From Salvator merianae (Eukaryota > Chordata > Lepidosauria > Squamata > Teiidae): a stretch of 64,000 bases of DNA. Each line of letters starts with the position of its first letter. The first letter of the stretch is position 1. The notes beneath the pieces are model-generated. The model was given only the letters and a program-made list of their open reading frames with translations. It was not told the DNA's origin and did not search any database. The translations under genes were made by a program, and so were the position numbers. This document shows positions 24,677 to 36,045 of this stretch, piece by piece. The stretch covers positions 26,561,333 to 26,625,332 of the forward strand of contig QVOM02000101.1 of NCBI GenBank assembly GCA_003586115.2, given 5' to 3'.

Positions 24677-25904
24677 CTAGTTCAAGGTTAGAACATTAAT
24701 AAAATGAAGGAAAATGAAGAAAGATTTCTTTCATTGCTCAATTCAAAGCTGCAATGTGCTAAGATGTGGTTTGTTTTTATTTGTTTAGTTTATTAACTTA
24801 ATACTGTCAGTTACTTACCATTTTATTTCCTTTAATATTGTATATTTTTACATTGTTCTTAGAATAACAAAGAGAGCTTCTACACAGACCCTGAGGACCA
24901 TGTTAGCTGCCACAGAGAAACATGGGTTCCATATGCTAGAGGTGTCCCTGGGAGTCTATCTGCATGACTCTGTCTATTGACTGGGCTACCTGGTATCAAA
25001 ATGATATCAGGGAGTGCACTTATGGGGGGCTGGTTTTAAATGGTCACCTACACATTCCTGGAATGGACTAGGAATGGTGCCATTTCAATGGGTTCCCAGA
25101 AACAGCCAAAGAAACCCACCATTTTCAGTACACTACAGTAATTCCCATGGGCTCCACCTTTGCAGATCTGGAAATTCTGGAGTCAGGCCAGAATGGGGCT
25201 GTGGCAGAGAGGTCTAGTCTTGATCCAGATTAAGCAGCTTCAATAAAGATTACTACGACTCATTTCTAACAGAAGTTCATTCCAAAATGTGTATTCAGAA
25301 TAACTGTGACTTTTCAGTTCTTTAGATTTTTATTATCATCAGTTAATTAGTCCAATTTATAGACTTTAAGTGAGCATTTGCCCTTTGTTTATATCTAAGA
25401 GGTGTGCCAAATGTTAAGCGGTACCTTCTTAAGTGGGGACTAGTGTACAGACTCACTTATGTGTCCTTGCTGACCCTGCCTGAACCTAAGCACAGTTCTT
25501 ACATGCCCTCACCTGTCGGTCTTCTTTGAGCCTGAAAAGATGGAGCCGCACATCACTGCGTGGAATGTTGCACAACAGCATTATGCAGAAACACACAGTT
25601 GAGGGTCCATGGAGGCTCCCTCAGGTCTATTGTAACTCTTTAGGATTGCCTGCCTTTGAAGGGCTAGTATAGAGCAGGGAAAGCCCCTGCATCTTGTTGC
25701 CACAAAATTATGTCATTGTACAGTATGTTTCAGGGATGCATGACCTGGACCTCTCAAGTCCAGAGAAGGTCAGGAAGAACAGAGATACTGACCTCAGGTG
25801 AAAGCTCCGTCTATCTCCTAAGAGGAAGGTGTGCCAGTGTAGCTGTAGCTCAGCTCCTACCTAAAGAGGTGTGTACCCATTCTGAACTACTCCCCCCCCC
25901 CATC
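24677..25904. other. Unassigned sequence
   Basis: No gene recognised. The 24880-25230 interval is less AT-rich than its surroundings and may be another decayed non-autonomous element, but no termini were found. Confidence 0.5.
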
Positions 25905-26200
25905 TCAGGTATCCTATGATTACCCACAATCAGGCCTTCTCTATGGTGGTACCCATCCTCTGGAATAATCTCCCAATATTCACAGGAAGACTACAATTCG
26001 GTTTCAGGTGCCAATTGAAAACTCACAGTATTACACAGACTTTCCCAAGGTGAATGGTTACTTTCCCTATCCTTGATTTTAATCATATTTTTATATAACT
26101 GCTATGATTATAGATATTTTTGTTTTTCATATTTTTAAACCATTTTGAGATTATGTTTAATGGGAAGTGGTATATCAGTATTTTAAATAAATAAATACCC
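25905..26200 (+). mobile_element. LINE 3' end, same family as 8150-8780
   Basis: Shares with 8420-8780 the stretch 'atgattacccacaatcaggccttctct', the 'catcctctggaataat' segment, the 'aatcatatttttatataactg' stretch and a closing AAATAAATAAAT tail. Coding capacity is a short decayed C-terminal remnant. Confidence 0.7.
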
Positions 26201-26625
26201 CTATGTTTTCCAAAATAATTTATACTAAAGTCACTCTTCATCCTATTTTTTTCATTTTTAAAAAACCTTATCTTTCCTAAACATTGGTGGCAAATTATAG
26301 GTATGTCTTATATGCCAGTGCAGAAGATACAGTATTTGAAATAGTGTTATACACACCTCTGTTATACCAGCAATTCTCCTTTGCATAACAGCTATTATTA
26401 CCTCACTGAAATTGCTTTGAAAACAATATGATTCATATACCCCTTTGTCTTTCTCGATTCATCTTTGCACAACTTGAAAGCTTCTAATATTAGTATTGTC
26501 ATCAACAGTAATTTATGTTAATATACAGTTTCAGGAATTTTTGAAAATATCCCTCTGAGCTGTGAATTTGTCTTTCTGTCAGAGTGTGACTTATATATAA
26601 TATACTTGTAAATACCTGTATACAT

Positions 26626-26709
26626 GAAGAAGAAGAAGAAGAAGAAGAAGAAGAAGAAGAAGAAGAAGAAGAAGAAGAAGAAGAAGAAGAAGAAGAAGAA
26701 GAAGAAGAA
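26626..26709. repeat. (GAA)28 trinucleotide repeat
   Basis: 84 bases of pure GAA. A perfect polypurine tract of this length can adopt triplex (H-DNA) structure. Confidence 0.97.
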
Positions 26710-28365
26710 AGCAACCTGAAAATAAAAGCAATACTGAGGTAAACAGGAAAAGAAATATTAAAGCTAGTTAATGCAATTTCCAGTCAAACCTGGAGGGGCA
26801 TTGATACTTAAAATTTACAGTCACTCATATATCAGCATAAAAAGCTAATTCCAGAAGAGCTGTCAAAAGAAGATAACTAATTTTATTTTCCTTTATTTAT
26901 TTTTATATGACTATTAGCATTCCAACTTTTGGTAACAAATGGCTGAAGTTGAAACTAACTATTTACAGGTACAGCTGAGTTAAATTTAGTTCTCTACAGA
27001 TGAGGGGAAACAAACAAACAAACAAATGAAAAACATTAATTTGAGGGAGAGGTGATTCTTCTAGAAACTATTGAATCTCAACAAAAATAATATTTATCTT
27101 TAAAAGATAAGGCAAACTCATTTTTTGTGAAATTCGCCTTTCAGATCTAACCAACAAATAAGTGCACCAATCTTCTGTGTTTGAAGCCTAAATCTACAAA
27201 TTCAAATTTTCTTTAAAAAGACAAATTCTGAAACTTGAGATGTCTTTTTAAATTTTTATTTTGAAATGTAATTCTCCTTGATTCTCTTACTATTTAAATG
27301 TGACATTTCCATCAAACATTGAATGGCTTCGTTTAAAATTAACATTTATTTCATACTTCCATTGTATCTACACTGCATAACTTAGCATTAACAGAGATTT
27401 TACAAATGAGTATTTTACAGTTACTGAAGTCCCCATTGTTCCACCCCATTTGAAAGGAAACCAAATAATGCTTCTCTCTGCAAGTGAATAGTACAGAGAG
27501 GTATTTGGTGGCCCAAGTGAAGATGACCAGGTGCTACTTTTAGATTTTATAGCATGCAGTAAGGTCTCTAAGGAAGACCTTTAAGTGATGGTATTACATA
27601 TTGTAATAATGCACTTTTCTAATTTAATGATTTGCTGTGCACAAAAGCAATTCTTTTTGTCTGCTCTGAGTCTGCCTTTGTTCAGATTCCTAGGATGATC
27701 TTATTTTGTATCCGGACTGGGTGTAAAACTCAGGATTATCCCAGCAGTATATTGGGATTGTCATGCATATCTGTAGCAACTCCAGCATAGTCCCAGAATA
27801 TTGGGGCAAAATCCTGGGATATTGCTATTGAGGCCAGGTTTTCCCACATAGCAATATTGCTTACCTTATCTGGTACTTGATCCCAAGATTCTTCTTGTTG
27901 AAAATACCCACTGTGCAAGTGTAGGTGTGGTGCTTATGCAGTTCTGGGTATTTTCATCATCAGATGCATCATGGGAGCAAGTGCCAGACAAGCTAAGAGC
28001 TCAGGCATTCTGTGGAATTTTACCCTGTCCTCTGGCAGGGATGGCAAGAGGCAATTGTAGGATCTAAACAAAATCCCCTATTTTTCACTCACCATCTGGA
28101 TGCGCCTTAGATTCTAGTTATTGAAAGTTTATTCATCAGAACCACAGGACAAAACTATCAGGTTGAGATGATAATGAAAAACTTCACTTTAATGTTTGTA
28201 GACAGTATTGGTCCCTTTCTAATGGCAGCAGGCAAACCAGAAGTGGTGTAGTAGATGTAGAATTAGGGCACCATTTGACACAATATATTTAATTGCATTA
28301 AACCATATTTTGATCTATAGGAGATCAGAACAAGCTTCAGAGTATCAAAGAAAAGCAAAGACACT
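26710..28365. other. Unassigned AT-rich sequence, with a repeated block near 27700-28110
   Basis: No gene. The 27780-28110 interval contains 'ggttttcccacatagcaatattgctt', the 'aggcaattgtaggatc' segment and a 'tcaccatctgga' segment, which recur in the same order, diverged, at about 48885-49170. It is probably a decayed dispersed repeat of unknown class. Confidence 0.45.
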
Positions 28366-28890
28366 GTAGCCCTTTTTGCACTCACCTCTAGTCCATGGTA
28401 GGAATGGATCAAGTCCCCTACTGTTCACATACTTGTCCAGAGACCCTGGCCCTTTCTGCACTTGGCCTTATACCAGATTATATCCTGGAATAGGGACCTG
28501 CCATCTGCATGCTAGTAGGAACTATGGCAGGCCCCACACAGGGCCTGCTGTAAACTCCACTAGCATGAAGATAGCAGGTCCCTGTTCTGGGATATGATCC
28601 AGATTAAGGTCAAGTGCAGAAAGGGCCCCTGTCTACCTCTGGTATGGCTTGTCTCCATCTGACTAAGCCATTGTCTGGAATAGGCTAACAAAATGGCATT
28701 CTATCCCAGTTTTGCAGTCAACCTTTATAACGTGATCTAGAATAGGAATACTGTGCATATTCCATACCATGAAGGGTGCAGATAGTATGCCCCTGTTGGC
28801 GAGAATGCAGAGGGCTGTCTTTGGCAGTGCAGAAGTGGTGCCAGAAATCATTGTGCACCAAAAAAGAGTCCAACTGGAAACTGCAAAGGC
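28366..28890 (+). mobile_element. Decayed MITE-like element split by the palindromic MITE
   Basis: Starts AGCCCTTTTTGCACTCACC and ends GTGCACCAAAAAAGAGTCC, imperfect inverted termini. Its right part parallels the element ending at 42135 ('ccatgaagggtgcagatagta', then GAAGTGG...GTGCACCAAAAA). The 180-bp palindrome at 28448-28627 is nested inside, so this element is older. Confidence 0.5.
28448..28627. mobile_element. 180-bp palindromic MITE, copy 2
   Basis: Same termini and exactly the same length (180 bp) as the copy at 19301-19480. A 3-bp duplication CCT stands at 28445-28447 and 28628-28630. The arms are complementary almost throughout. Confidence 0.85.
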
Positions 28891-29720
28891 TGAACATCAG
28901 CTTTGTGAACTAGGCCCAGCCTTTGAAGCCATCAGCCGGGCCCAGGATGGCACAGGCTATCCAATATGTGGATGATCCTATCCCACTTCAGTGGCAACCC
29001 ATCCCGGGGTGGACAGGCTGCCTGTCATGAACCAGGCTACTTCTGGATTGATCAATGTGCTACCAGGCTGCCTGCAAAGTTGATAAAGTAAGCTACCAGG
29101 AGTCCAGCCCACCACAAGCCAGTTTACCTGGAAGGATTCTGTGTGGCCTAGGATAGCCCACACTATGTAGATGGACCCTAAATGTCTACTTCTGACCCAC
29201 TGAACCAAATGTGAACTAACCCCCTATATATTACAATGCACAAATATCTTTATATATTATGTCTCTAAAACCAATAACATAGGGTGTTTTATTGCTATTT
29301 AAAGTATTCTAAGGTTGCATCTTCATGTGACCTAGAAGATTCTGGAATGTTATCAATGCTTACATGTAGAGATAATATTTCATTGTTGGAGATGATAGCA
29401 TCAAGTGTTCCTATGGTGCATTGTTCAAAAATAAGCACTACCAATGTGCTTCACCTCCTAAGGAGACTTCTTCATTACCTCTCTGAATTGTCTCTTTTGT
29501 ATTTGACAAATATCAAAATTATAGCATAATATACACAGACTAGTGTAAGATCCAGAGACAAACAAGGTGTCATCTTTGAATATATAGAAAGTGAGATTAC
29601 TTGATTCTTGAACAATATATCATATGCATACTTGATGCAGTCATCTCCAATACTGAAATATTTTCTCTGTATATAATCATTGACAACAGACCACTGAAAT
29701 ATCTTGTCATTGGCACACAT
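28891..29720. other. Unassigned sequence
   Basis: No gene. The 28930-29220 part has several short inverted repeats (for example around the two 'ccaggctgcctg' segments) but no clear element ends. Confidence 0.5.
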
Positions 29721-30880
29721 TAGGGATGTGCACGAAAGGAATTCTCGGTGTTCGTTTCGCAAAGCATCAAAGCTCTGTTGCTTCGTTTTCATACGAAAAC
29801 GGAAGTCGCGAAAATGGCGACTTTTGTTTTCGCTGCGAAAATTTTCGCAAAAAAAACGGAAGTGCAAAATGAATGAAATAAGTAGCGAAAAACATACACT
29901 TCTTTCTATAGGGAAAAGCCGCATATCCCCCTGCCCTGTCCCTTCTATATTTGACCATCCACGTTACTAATTTAAGGAGTTGCTTCGTTAAAGGTAAAAA
30001 TTGCACGGGAGCTTACTTTTAGCCGGTGGCTGGTTTGTAGCAGGATTCAAAGCAACGAAGGCACGTTGGGGGTTCCTCACTGCAGATCGCGAGGTTGCTA
30101 TGATTTTGCTAATATGCCAGAGAGGCGAAAGCAAGCGAAAGCAAGCAAATGATTTTTTTTCGCTTTGATTTTTCATCATTTTCGATGCCTTTTCGATGCT
30201 CATGTCTGTGTGCGCATGCGCGCTAACTTCTGTCACTTTAACTTATCGGCGCGACTCGTTGCTGGCTGCCGTCCATGCCGATCGTTTTGGGCACAGAAAT
30301 TATTACCTCGCCTACGAGGCGGGCGGGCTCAGTCAGCGACGCGCGAAGCAATTGCCTTCAGCTAAGCCGCAGGATTAAATAACTCCCTTCCTACTTCCGA
30401 GCAGCAGCGAAATGACGCCTCGTCTTGCCCTCCCTCCCTACTTCCAAGCAGCAGCGAAATGACGCCTCATCTTGCCCTCCATTTCAAAACGCAGAACTAT
30501 ATACCACCATCAAAGAAGTTTTATTAACTCCTAGCCATCTGAGTTTCTCATCCTCATGCGGTGCGATCGATGCGAGGCAGGCGAAGAGTTAAAAAAAATA
30601 CCGTCTTTCCTAATGTGATGCATTACAATTTCCACCTCTAGAGGCAGAGACTTGAGGTTACGAAGCCACCGCGCTTCGATGCATCGAAGTTTTCGCGGTG
30701 AAAAAAGACGAAAATGGTCATTCGCGGCGAGTGGCGAAGGTCTTGAAAATTAACGAAAATAGCCAGGACTTTCGCCATTCGCTTTTGCCATGTAGATGCC
30801 ACTTCACATATGATGCAAAAGTCGCGAAGCAACGAAATTCGTACGAAATTTCGTTGCTTCGAATTTTCGTGCACATACTA
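29721..30880 (-). mobile_element. Non-autonomous hAT element, copy 1
   Basis: Starts TAGGGATGTGCACGAA and ends CGTGCACATACTA, an eroded inverse. Internally it is the reverse complement of the element at 33585-34808 over nearly its whole length, and its first part also matches the flank of the transposase element (6200-6672). It carries two units of the 47-bp repeat near 30388-30481. The flanking octamers GCACACAT (left) and CTTTTTGC (right) do not match, so no target duplication is visible. It has no transposase coding. Confidence 0.85.
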
Positions 30881-30888
30881 CTTTTTGC

Positions 30889-32048
30889 AGTAGTTACTAC
30901 AATTATGCAGGACAACTCAGTATTACATCTAATGAATAGTTGAACTGTATAGGTATTTTGTTGCTACAATCCATTAAGTCCTTTGGACATGATAATCACC
31001 TATTAGCCCTTTAATTGTATATTTTATTTGACCTGTCTGAAAACTAAGGACATGTCACCACTTATCAATCTGAAACACCACTGTCATTCAAAGAAGACAT
31101 CTGCTGCCAACCCATTTCCACTTTGGGTGGCAGAGGAAGCCTTGTAGCAATCATAGTGGTTCATTTGTTGGCACTATCTTTGATGGAAGCACCTCATATG
31201 AAAGGTGATAGCATCATTGTGACTGATTAAGAAACAACTTAAGGAAATATCTTCCAACTGGGCTATCCTTAGTTTAAGGGCTAGCACCTGTTTTTTTATT
31301 ACTGTTTAGTCTCAATGTATGTTTGGGATTTTTTCCTCTTTCCTTCTTTTTAAATGCTTTTATCGATTTGTGTTGACTGACTTGAGTCATTAAAAGTAGG
31401 CAGAATGCAAGTACACAAATGCATAAACTCTCTCCTTATTGCGGAATGCTTAGAGTATTTTAGTGTATAGGTACTTTACTTTTATTGACCTGTGGCTGAA
31501 GTTTTACTCTCATATACAGAATTGCATAGATCCCTACATATTTTTTATGCTGTTGATTCTTTGGTTCAGGTTTGGCAGTAGTAGTTTTACACCTAGGCCT
31601 TAATGCTTGAGCTTTTCCTGTGGTCAGGCAGATAGCTTGCAGTGTGAAGTTAATATTTGTTTTCCCCACTCATCACTCTTTTATCCTTTGTGATGCATTT
31701 CCCATTCTTGATACATTATAAAGAAAATCAATCAAAGCAAACAAATATGAGTGTGCAACCCCTGATAAGTATAAGAAATGTTCTGAATATGCAATTTTGC
31801 ATTTCACACATACTGCACATAAATAATTTAATTAAAAGAGGATTGCTATTGTTCTGTTTCCGAAAACATTCAGAGTGGAATAAGTATCATTTCCTGGTGT
31901 GTGTGGGGAAGTCTAGTTAAAAGAATGAAAGGTTGGAATAATGAATGAATGGTAAGTCAGGGTGTAACTAGAGTGGAATGGATCCTCAGAGAGAAAAGAT
32001 GATGGGGGTTCCATAGACAGCCATCTCAGACCAATACTATGCACAGGC
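30889..32048. other. Unassigned AT-rich sequence
   Basis: No gene or named element recognised. Confidence 0.6.
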
Positions 32049-32077
32049 GGGGGGGGGGAAGAGAGAAAAAATGAAAG

Positions 32078-32130
<53 letters not shown>
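32049..32130. repeat. Polypurine tract: G10, (GAAA)n, (GA)n
   Basis: A run of ten G, then GAAA units and a pure (GA) run to 32130, all purine except one T near 32072. A (TATG)n run follows at 32180-32207. Confidence 0.9.
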
Positions 32131-32134
<4 letters not shown>

Positions 32135-33584
32135 AAAAAATACCACACCCAGTAGCCATCCAAACCAGATATCCTGGTTTGTATGTATGTATGTATGTAT
32201 GTATGTAATTATTTATATTTGTATCCAGCTCTATATCTGAAGTCTCAGAGTGGGTTCACAATAAAATCATTCTAAAAGTAGGTTGACTAAAACAGTGCCT
32301 GTGCCTGTGTGGGGATAGGATACTATTAAGTCAGCCAAAGACCAGGATAAAGAGGCGAATCTTCACCAGTTGTCTGGACACGTACAGTGAGGGTGCCTTA
32401 CATACCTCAGAGGAAAGATTGTTCCATAGCCTGGGGCTATCACTGAGAACACCATCCCATGCATTCCCCTCTCTAAACTGCTGAATGTGGTGGCACCACC
32501 AAGGGGGGCTCACTGGCAAATTTTAGGGCATGGACAGGTCTATATGGGAAATACTCCTTTAGATATTCGAGGCCCAAGCTGTTTAGGGTCTTATAAGGTA
32601 ACATTAATACTTTGAGCTTTTCTTGGTAGCAAACAGGAAACCAGTGAAGTTCTTTTAGGGTCAACGTAATGTGCATTTGGTCAGCTGTGCCAGGCAACAG
32701 TTTAGCTGCTGCATTCTGCCTCAGCTGCAGCTTCTGAACCATCTTCAAGGGCAGTTCCATGTAGTTCAATTAAATAGTTCAGTCTGGAAGTTACCAGGAC
32801 ATGGATTATTGTGGCCAGGCTGTCTGTCCAAAAAGGCCTGTAGATGGCGAACTAACCATAGTTAGAAATAGGTGCTCTTGGCCACCTGAGCTTCAAGAGT
32901 CCAAGGGCACCCCCAAATTAAGCACCTGTCCCTTCCAGGGCAAAGAAACCCACTGAGAAGAGGATGTCCCCTTTCTTCGTGGTCATGAGACCTTGTAACA
33001 CATGACATCTCCATTTTGTCTGAATTCAGTTTCAATTTATTGGCCTCCATCAAGCCCATCACTGCCACTAAGCACCTGTCAAGCACTTTGACCATCTCTC
33101 CTGATTCAGGTGGCATGAGAGATAGTGCTGGATATAATCTGCATAGTGATGATATCTCACTCCAAAACTCCTGCTGACCCATCCCAGTAGCTTCATATAG
33201 ATATTAAAGAACATGGAAGATGTGATTGATCCTTGAGGAATGCCGCAAGTGAGTTCCCAGAGTATCAAACAGAACTTTTCCAGAGCCACTCTCCATCATT
33301 GACCTTGGAGAAGCAGAACCAACACAACACAATGCCTTCAACTCTTAATTGGTAGCCCTCAAGGGAGGACCTCTTGAGTGGGGGCACCACTAGCTCTTCA
33401 AGAGCTAGCCATACTGCCCCATCTCTCAAAGAGGATTCACTTTTCCCTAAACCTGCTAGCTAGATTTTATCAGTCAAGGATCCAAAGAGCATCCTCAGGG
33501 TTCAATAACTGAAAATAATCCAATATAATTTGAATAGATGGTTCTCTGGGTGCTTCCTTTGGAGCATTTTTCAGCTGTGGCATC

Positions 33585-34808
33585 TAGGGATGTGCACGAA
33601 ATTTCGAAGCAACGAAATTTCGTACGAATTTCGTTGCTTCGCAACATTCGCATCGAATGCGAAGTGCCCTCCCTATCGCGAAAGCGAATAGCGAAAGTCA
33701 CGGCGATTTTCGTCAATTTTCGTGACCTTCGCTACTCACCGCGAACGGCTATTTTTCGTCCTTTTTCACTGCGAAAACTGCGAAGCAACGAAGCTCGGTA
33801 GCTTCGTAGCCTCAAGTCTCTGCCTCTAGAGGTGGAAATTGTAATGCATCACATTAGGGAAGACGGTATTTTTTTAACTCTTCGCCTGCCTCGCAGCGAT
33901 CGCACCGCATGAGGATGAGAAACTCAGACGGCTTGGAGTTAATAAAACTTCTTTGATGGTGTTATATAGTTCTTCGTTTTGAAACAGAGGGCAAGACGTG
34001 GTGTCATTTCACTGCTGCTCGGAAGTAGGGAGGGAGGGCAAGACGAGGCAACATTTCGCTACTACTCGGAAGTAAGAAGGGAGGGCAAGATGAGGCAACA
34101 TTTCGCTGCTACTCGGAAGTAAGAAGGGAGGGCAAGACGAGGCGTCATTTCGCTGCTGCTCGGAAGTAGGGAGTTATTTCATCCTGCGGCTGCCGCCAGT
34201 CTTCTAAATTACGCGCTGAGCTGAAGACAATTGCTTCGTGCGTCGCTGACTAAGCCTGCCCGCCTCGTAGGCGAGGTAATAATTTCTGTGCCCCAAACGA
34301 TCGGCACGGACGGCAGACAGCGACGAGTCGCGCCGAAAAGTTAAAGGGACAGAAATTAGCGCACGTGCGTGCACAGACATGAGCGTCGAAAAGGCATCGA
34401 AAATGACAAAAAATCAAAGCGAAAAAAATTCCTTCGCTTCCTTTCGCTTGCTTTCGAGCTGCAGTGAGGAACCCAAAACGTACCTTCGTTGCTTTGAATC
34501 CTGCTACAAACCGGCCGCCGGTAAAAAGTAAGCTCCGTGCAATTTTTACTTTTAATGACGCAACTCCTTAAATTAGCAACGTGGACGGTCAAATATAGAA
34601 GGGAGAGGGCAGGGGGATATGCGGCATTTGTTTTTCGCTACTTATTTCATTGATTTTCCACTTCCGGTTTTCGAAAATTTACGAAAATTTTCTCTGCGAA
34701 AACGAAAATCGCCATTTTCGCGACTTCCATTTTCGTGCGAAAACGAAGCAACGAAGTTTCGATGCATTGCGAAACGAACAGAGAAAATTCATTTCGTGCA
34801 CATCCCTA
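33585..34808 (+). mobile_element. Non-autonomous hAT element, copy 2 (1224 bp, perfect TSD)
   Basis: Begins TAGGGATGTGCACGAA and ends TTCGTGCACATCCCTA, perfect inverted termini. GTGGCATC stands at 33577-33584 and 34809-34816: an 8-bp target duplication, the hAT signature. The right part (34280-34808) matches the flank of the transposase element at 6200-6672. Just inside the left end is a palindrome, CGAAGCAACGAAATT and its complement. A 47-bp tandem repeat sits in the middle. It has no transposase coding, so it would need the enzyme in trans. Confidence 0.93.
33990..34177. repeat. 47-bp minisatellite (4 units) inside hAT copy 2
   Basis: The block starting GGCAAGACGAGG and containing CATTTCGCTGCTACTCGGAAG recurs at 33990, 34037, 34084 and 34131, a spacing of exactly 47 bases. 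The sister element at 29721-30880 holds two units. Confidence 0.9.
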
Positions 34809-35570
34809 GTGGCATCCAGTTCCCTATGGATCTGAGTAACTTTGTGCTCAAAATGTCCTGCAAATTTGTTATAGTAGATGCTAAGTGGTAACTGCCTTTG
34901 CCTCTTCAGGCTAGATCTCAAAAGGCCATTCACCAATCAAAAATGCTCTGCTGGACGGTCACTCAATGCAATGATGACAGGAAAAAAATACCTCCTTTTT
35001 GCTGCCGCCATCACCACACGGTAAGGATGGAAATGTGGTCTGACCTATGTTTATTTAGACTCAAAGCGGAATTTTCCCAAGTGTACTCTAGCCATCAATT
35101 TTCCTGCTTCATCAACCATAGCTCTGTGGAATACCAAGGTGTTTTATGGGTTCCTCAGCTGCTTTGAGACACTTGGTTGCAATCAAGTCAATGGCTCTGT
35201 TTACCTTGTGATTCCACAGCAAGACCAGAGTCTCGGCAGGAGTGTCATTTATGTCAACTGAGAAATCAGGAATCACTTAGATTCTATAAATATCCAAAGG
35301 TGCACCATGTCAATGGGTCTCTCACCCTGCAGAGAGTTGCCATTGCAAGTCCAAACCTTATGAGCTAGCAATCCATCTATGACAATACGCTTATCATCAG
35401 CCCTCCTATTGTTGCCAGTGTCCCAAACCTTGATGTGGAGCTGCTTAGAGAATCTCTGAAGTTCACAGAAAATAATTTTAAAAAAAGATGCAAATTTTGG
35501 GCAAGAGAGCCAATATCTCCTTCACAGACAGTTGTGTTACTTAAAAGGCCAGCAGCTTTTATACACACTT

Positions 35571-36013
35571 TGGGTTCTTCGTCCTGTCAAAAGGACATTT
35601 CTTCAATTCATAACGTAAACATTTTGTTTCTGTTAATTCTCCATAATCTATGTTTGACCTTACATACCTAATCTTCATGCTGCACAGAGTAACCCCTGCA
35701 CATCTTCCAAGGTCTCAGTATTGCATGTCAGATCAACCCCTTCATCCAGGATGAAATCACTAACAGACATTTCATTTTGGACTGATATAGCATTTAAAGC
35801 AGTACTACCCTAGCTGAAAGGTATTCCCAAATTCTGCCAGTAGGAAGGCAGGCTAGAAGAATTGCATGCAACACTTCTTCTAAATAAAGTCTTTAACCTT
35901 CCAACGCCATACATCTCTCTGTTCATCACCATAGTAATACTTGCCCCCATCAACTTTGCCCCCTCCTTCCCTGCTTTGGCAGGGTTAAAAACTCACACCA
36001 TTACAAATTTTCA

Positions 36014-36045
<32 letters not shown>

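Larger units (their letters stand above)
32190..35570 (-). mobile_element. Decayed CR1/L2-type LINE, split by a hAT element
   Basis: Reading from 35570 leftward, remnants appear in the order expected of ORF2: a TNRRADDKRIVIDG-like segment (about 35370-35420), EAGKLMARVHLGKFRFE (about 35070-35120), VVMAAAKRRYFFPVIIALSD (about 34970-35030), and NKFAGHFEHKVTQIHREL at 34820-34880. The hAT element then interrupts. Beyond it come GIPQGS...FNIYM and YADY (a decayed YADD) at 33120-33260, ANKLKLNSDK near 33030, then LQLRQNAAAKLL, LKELHWFPVCYQ and KTLNSLGLEYLKE at 32560-32740. The LSAAFD part of the RT appears deleted. Many stops and shifts. Host sequence length without the insertion is about 2.1 kb. 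Confidence 0.75.

Noticed and set aside
26502..26714. Open frame with a long serine run on the minus strand
   Set aside because: It is the translation of (GAA)28 and nothing else.
29475..29924. 149-residue minus-strand frame crossing the start of a hAT element
   Set aside because: It runs across the element boundary and depends on its GAAAA-rich terminus; no conserved motif.
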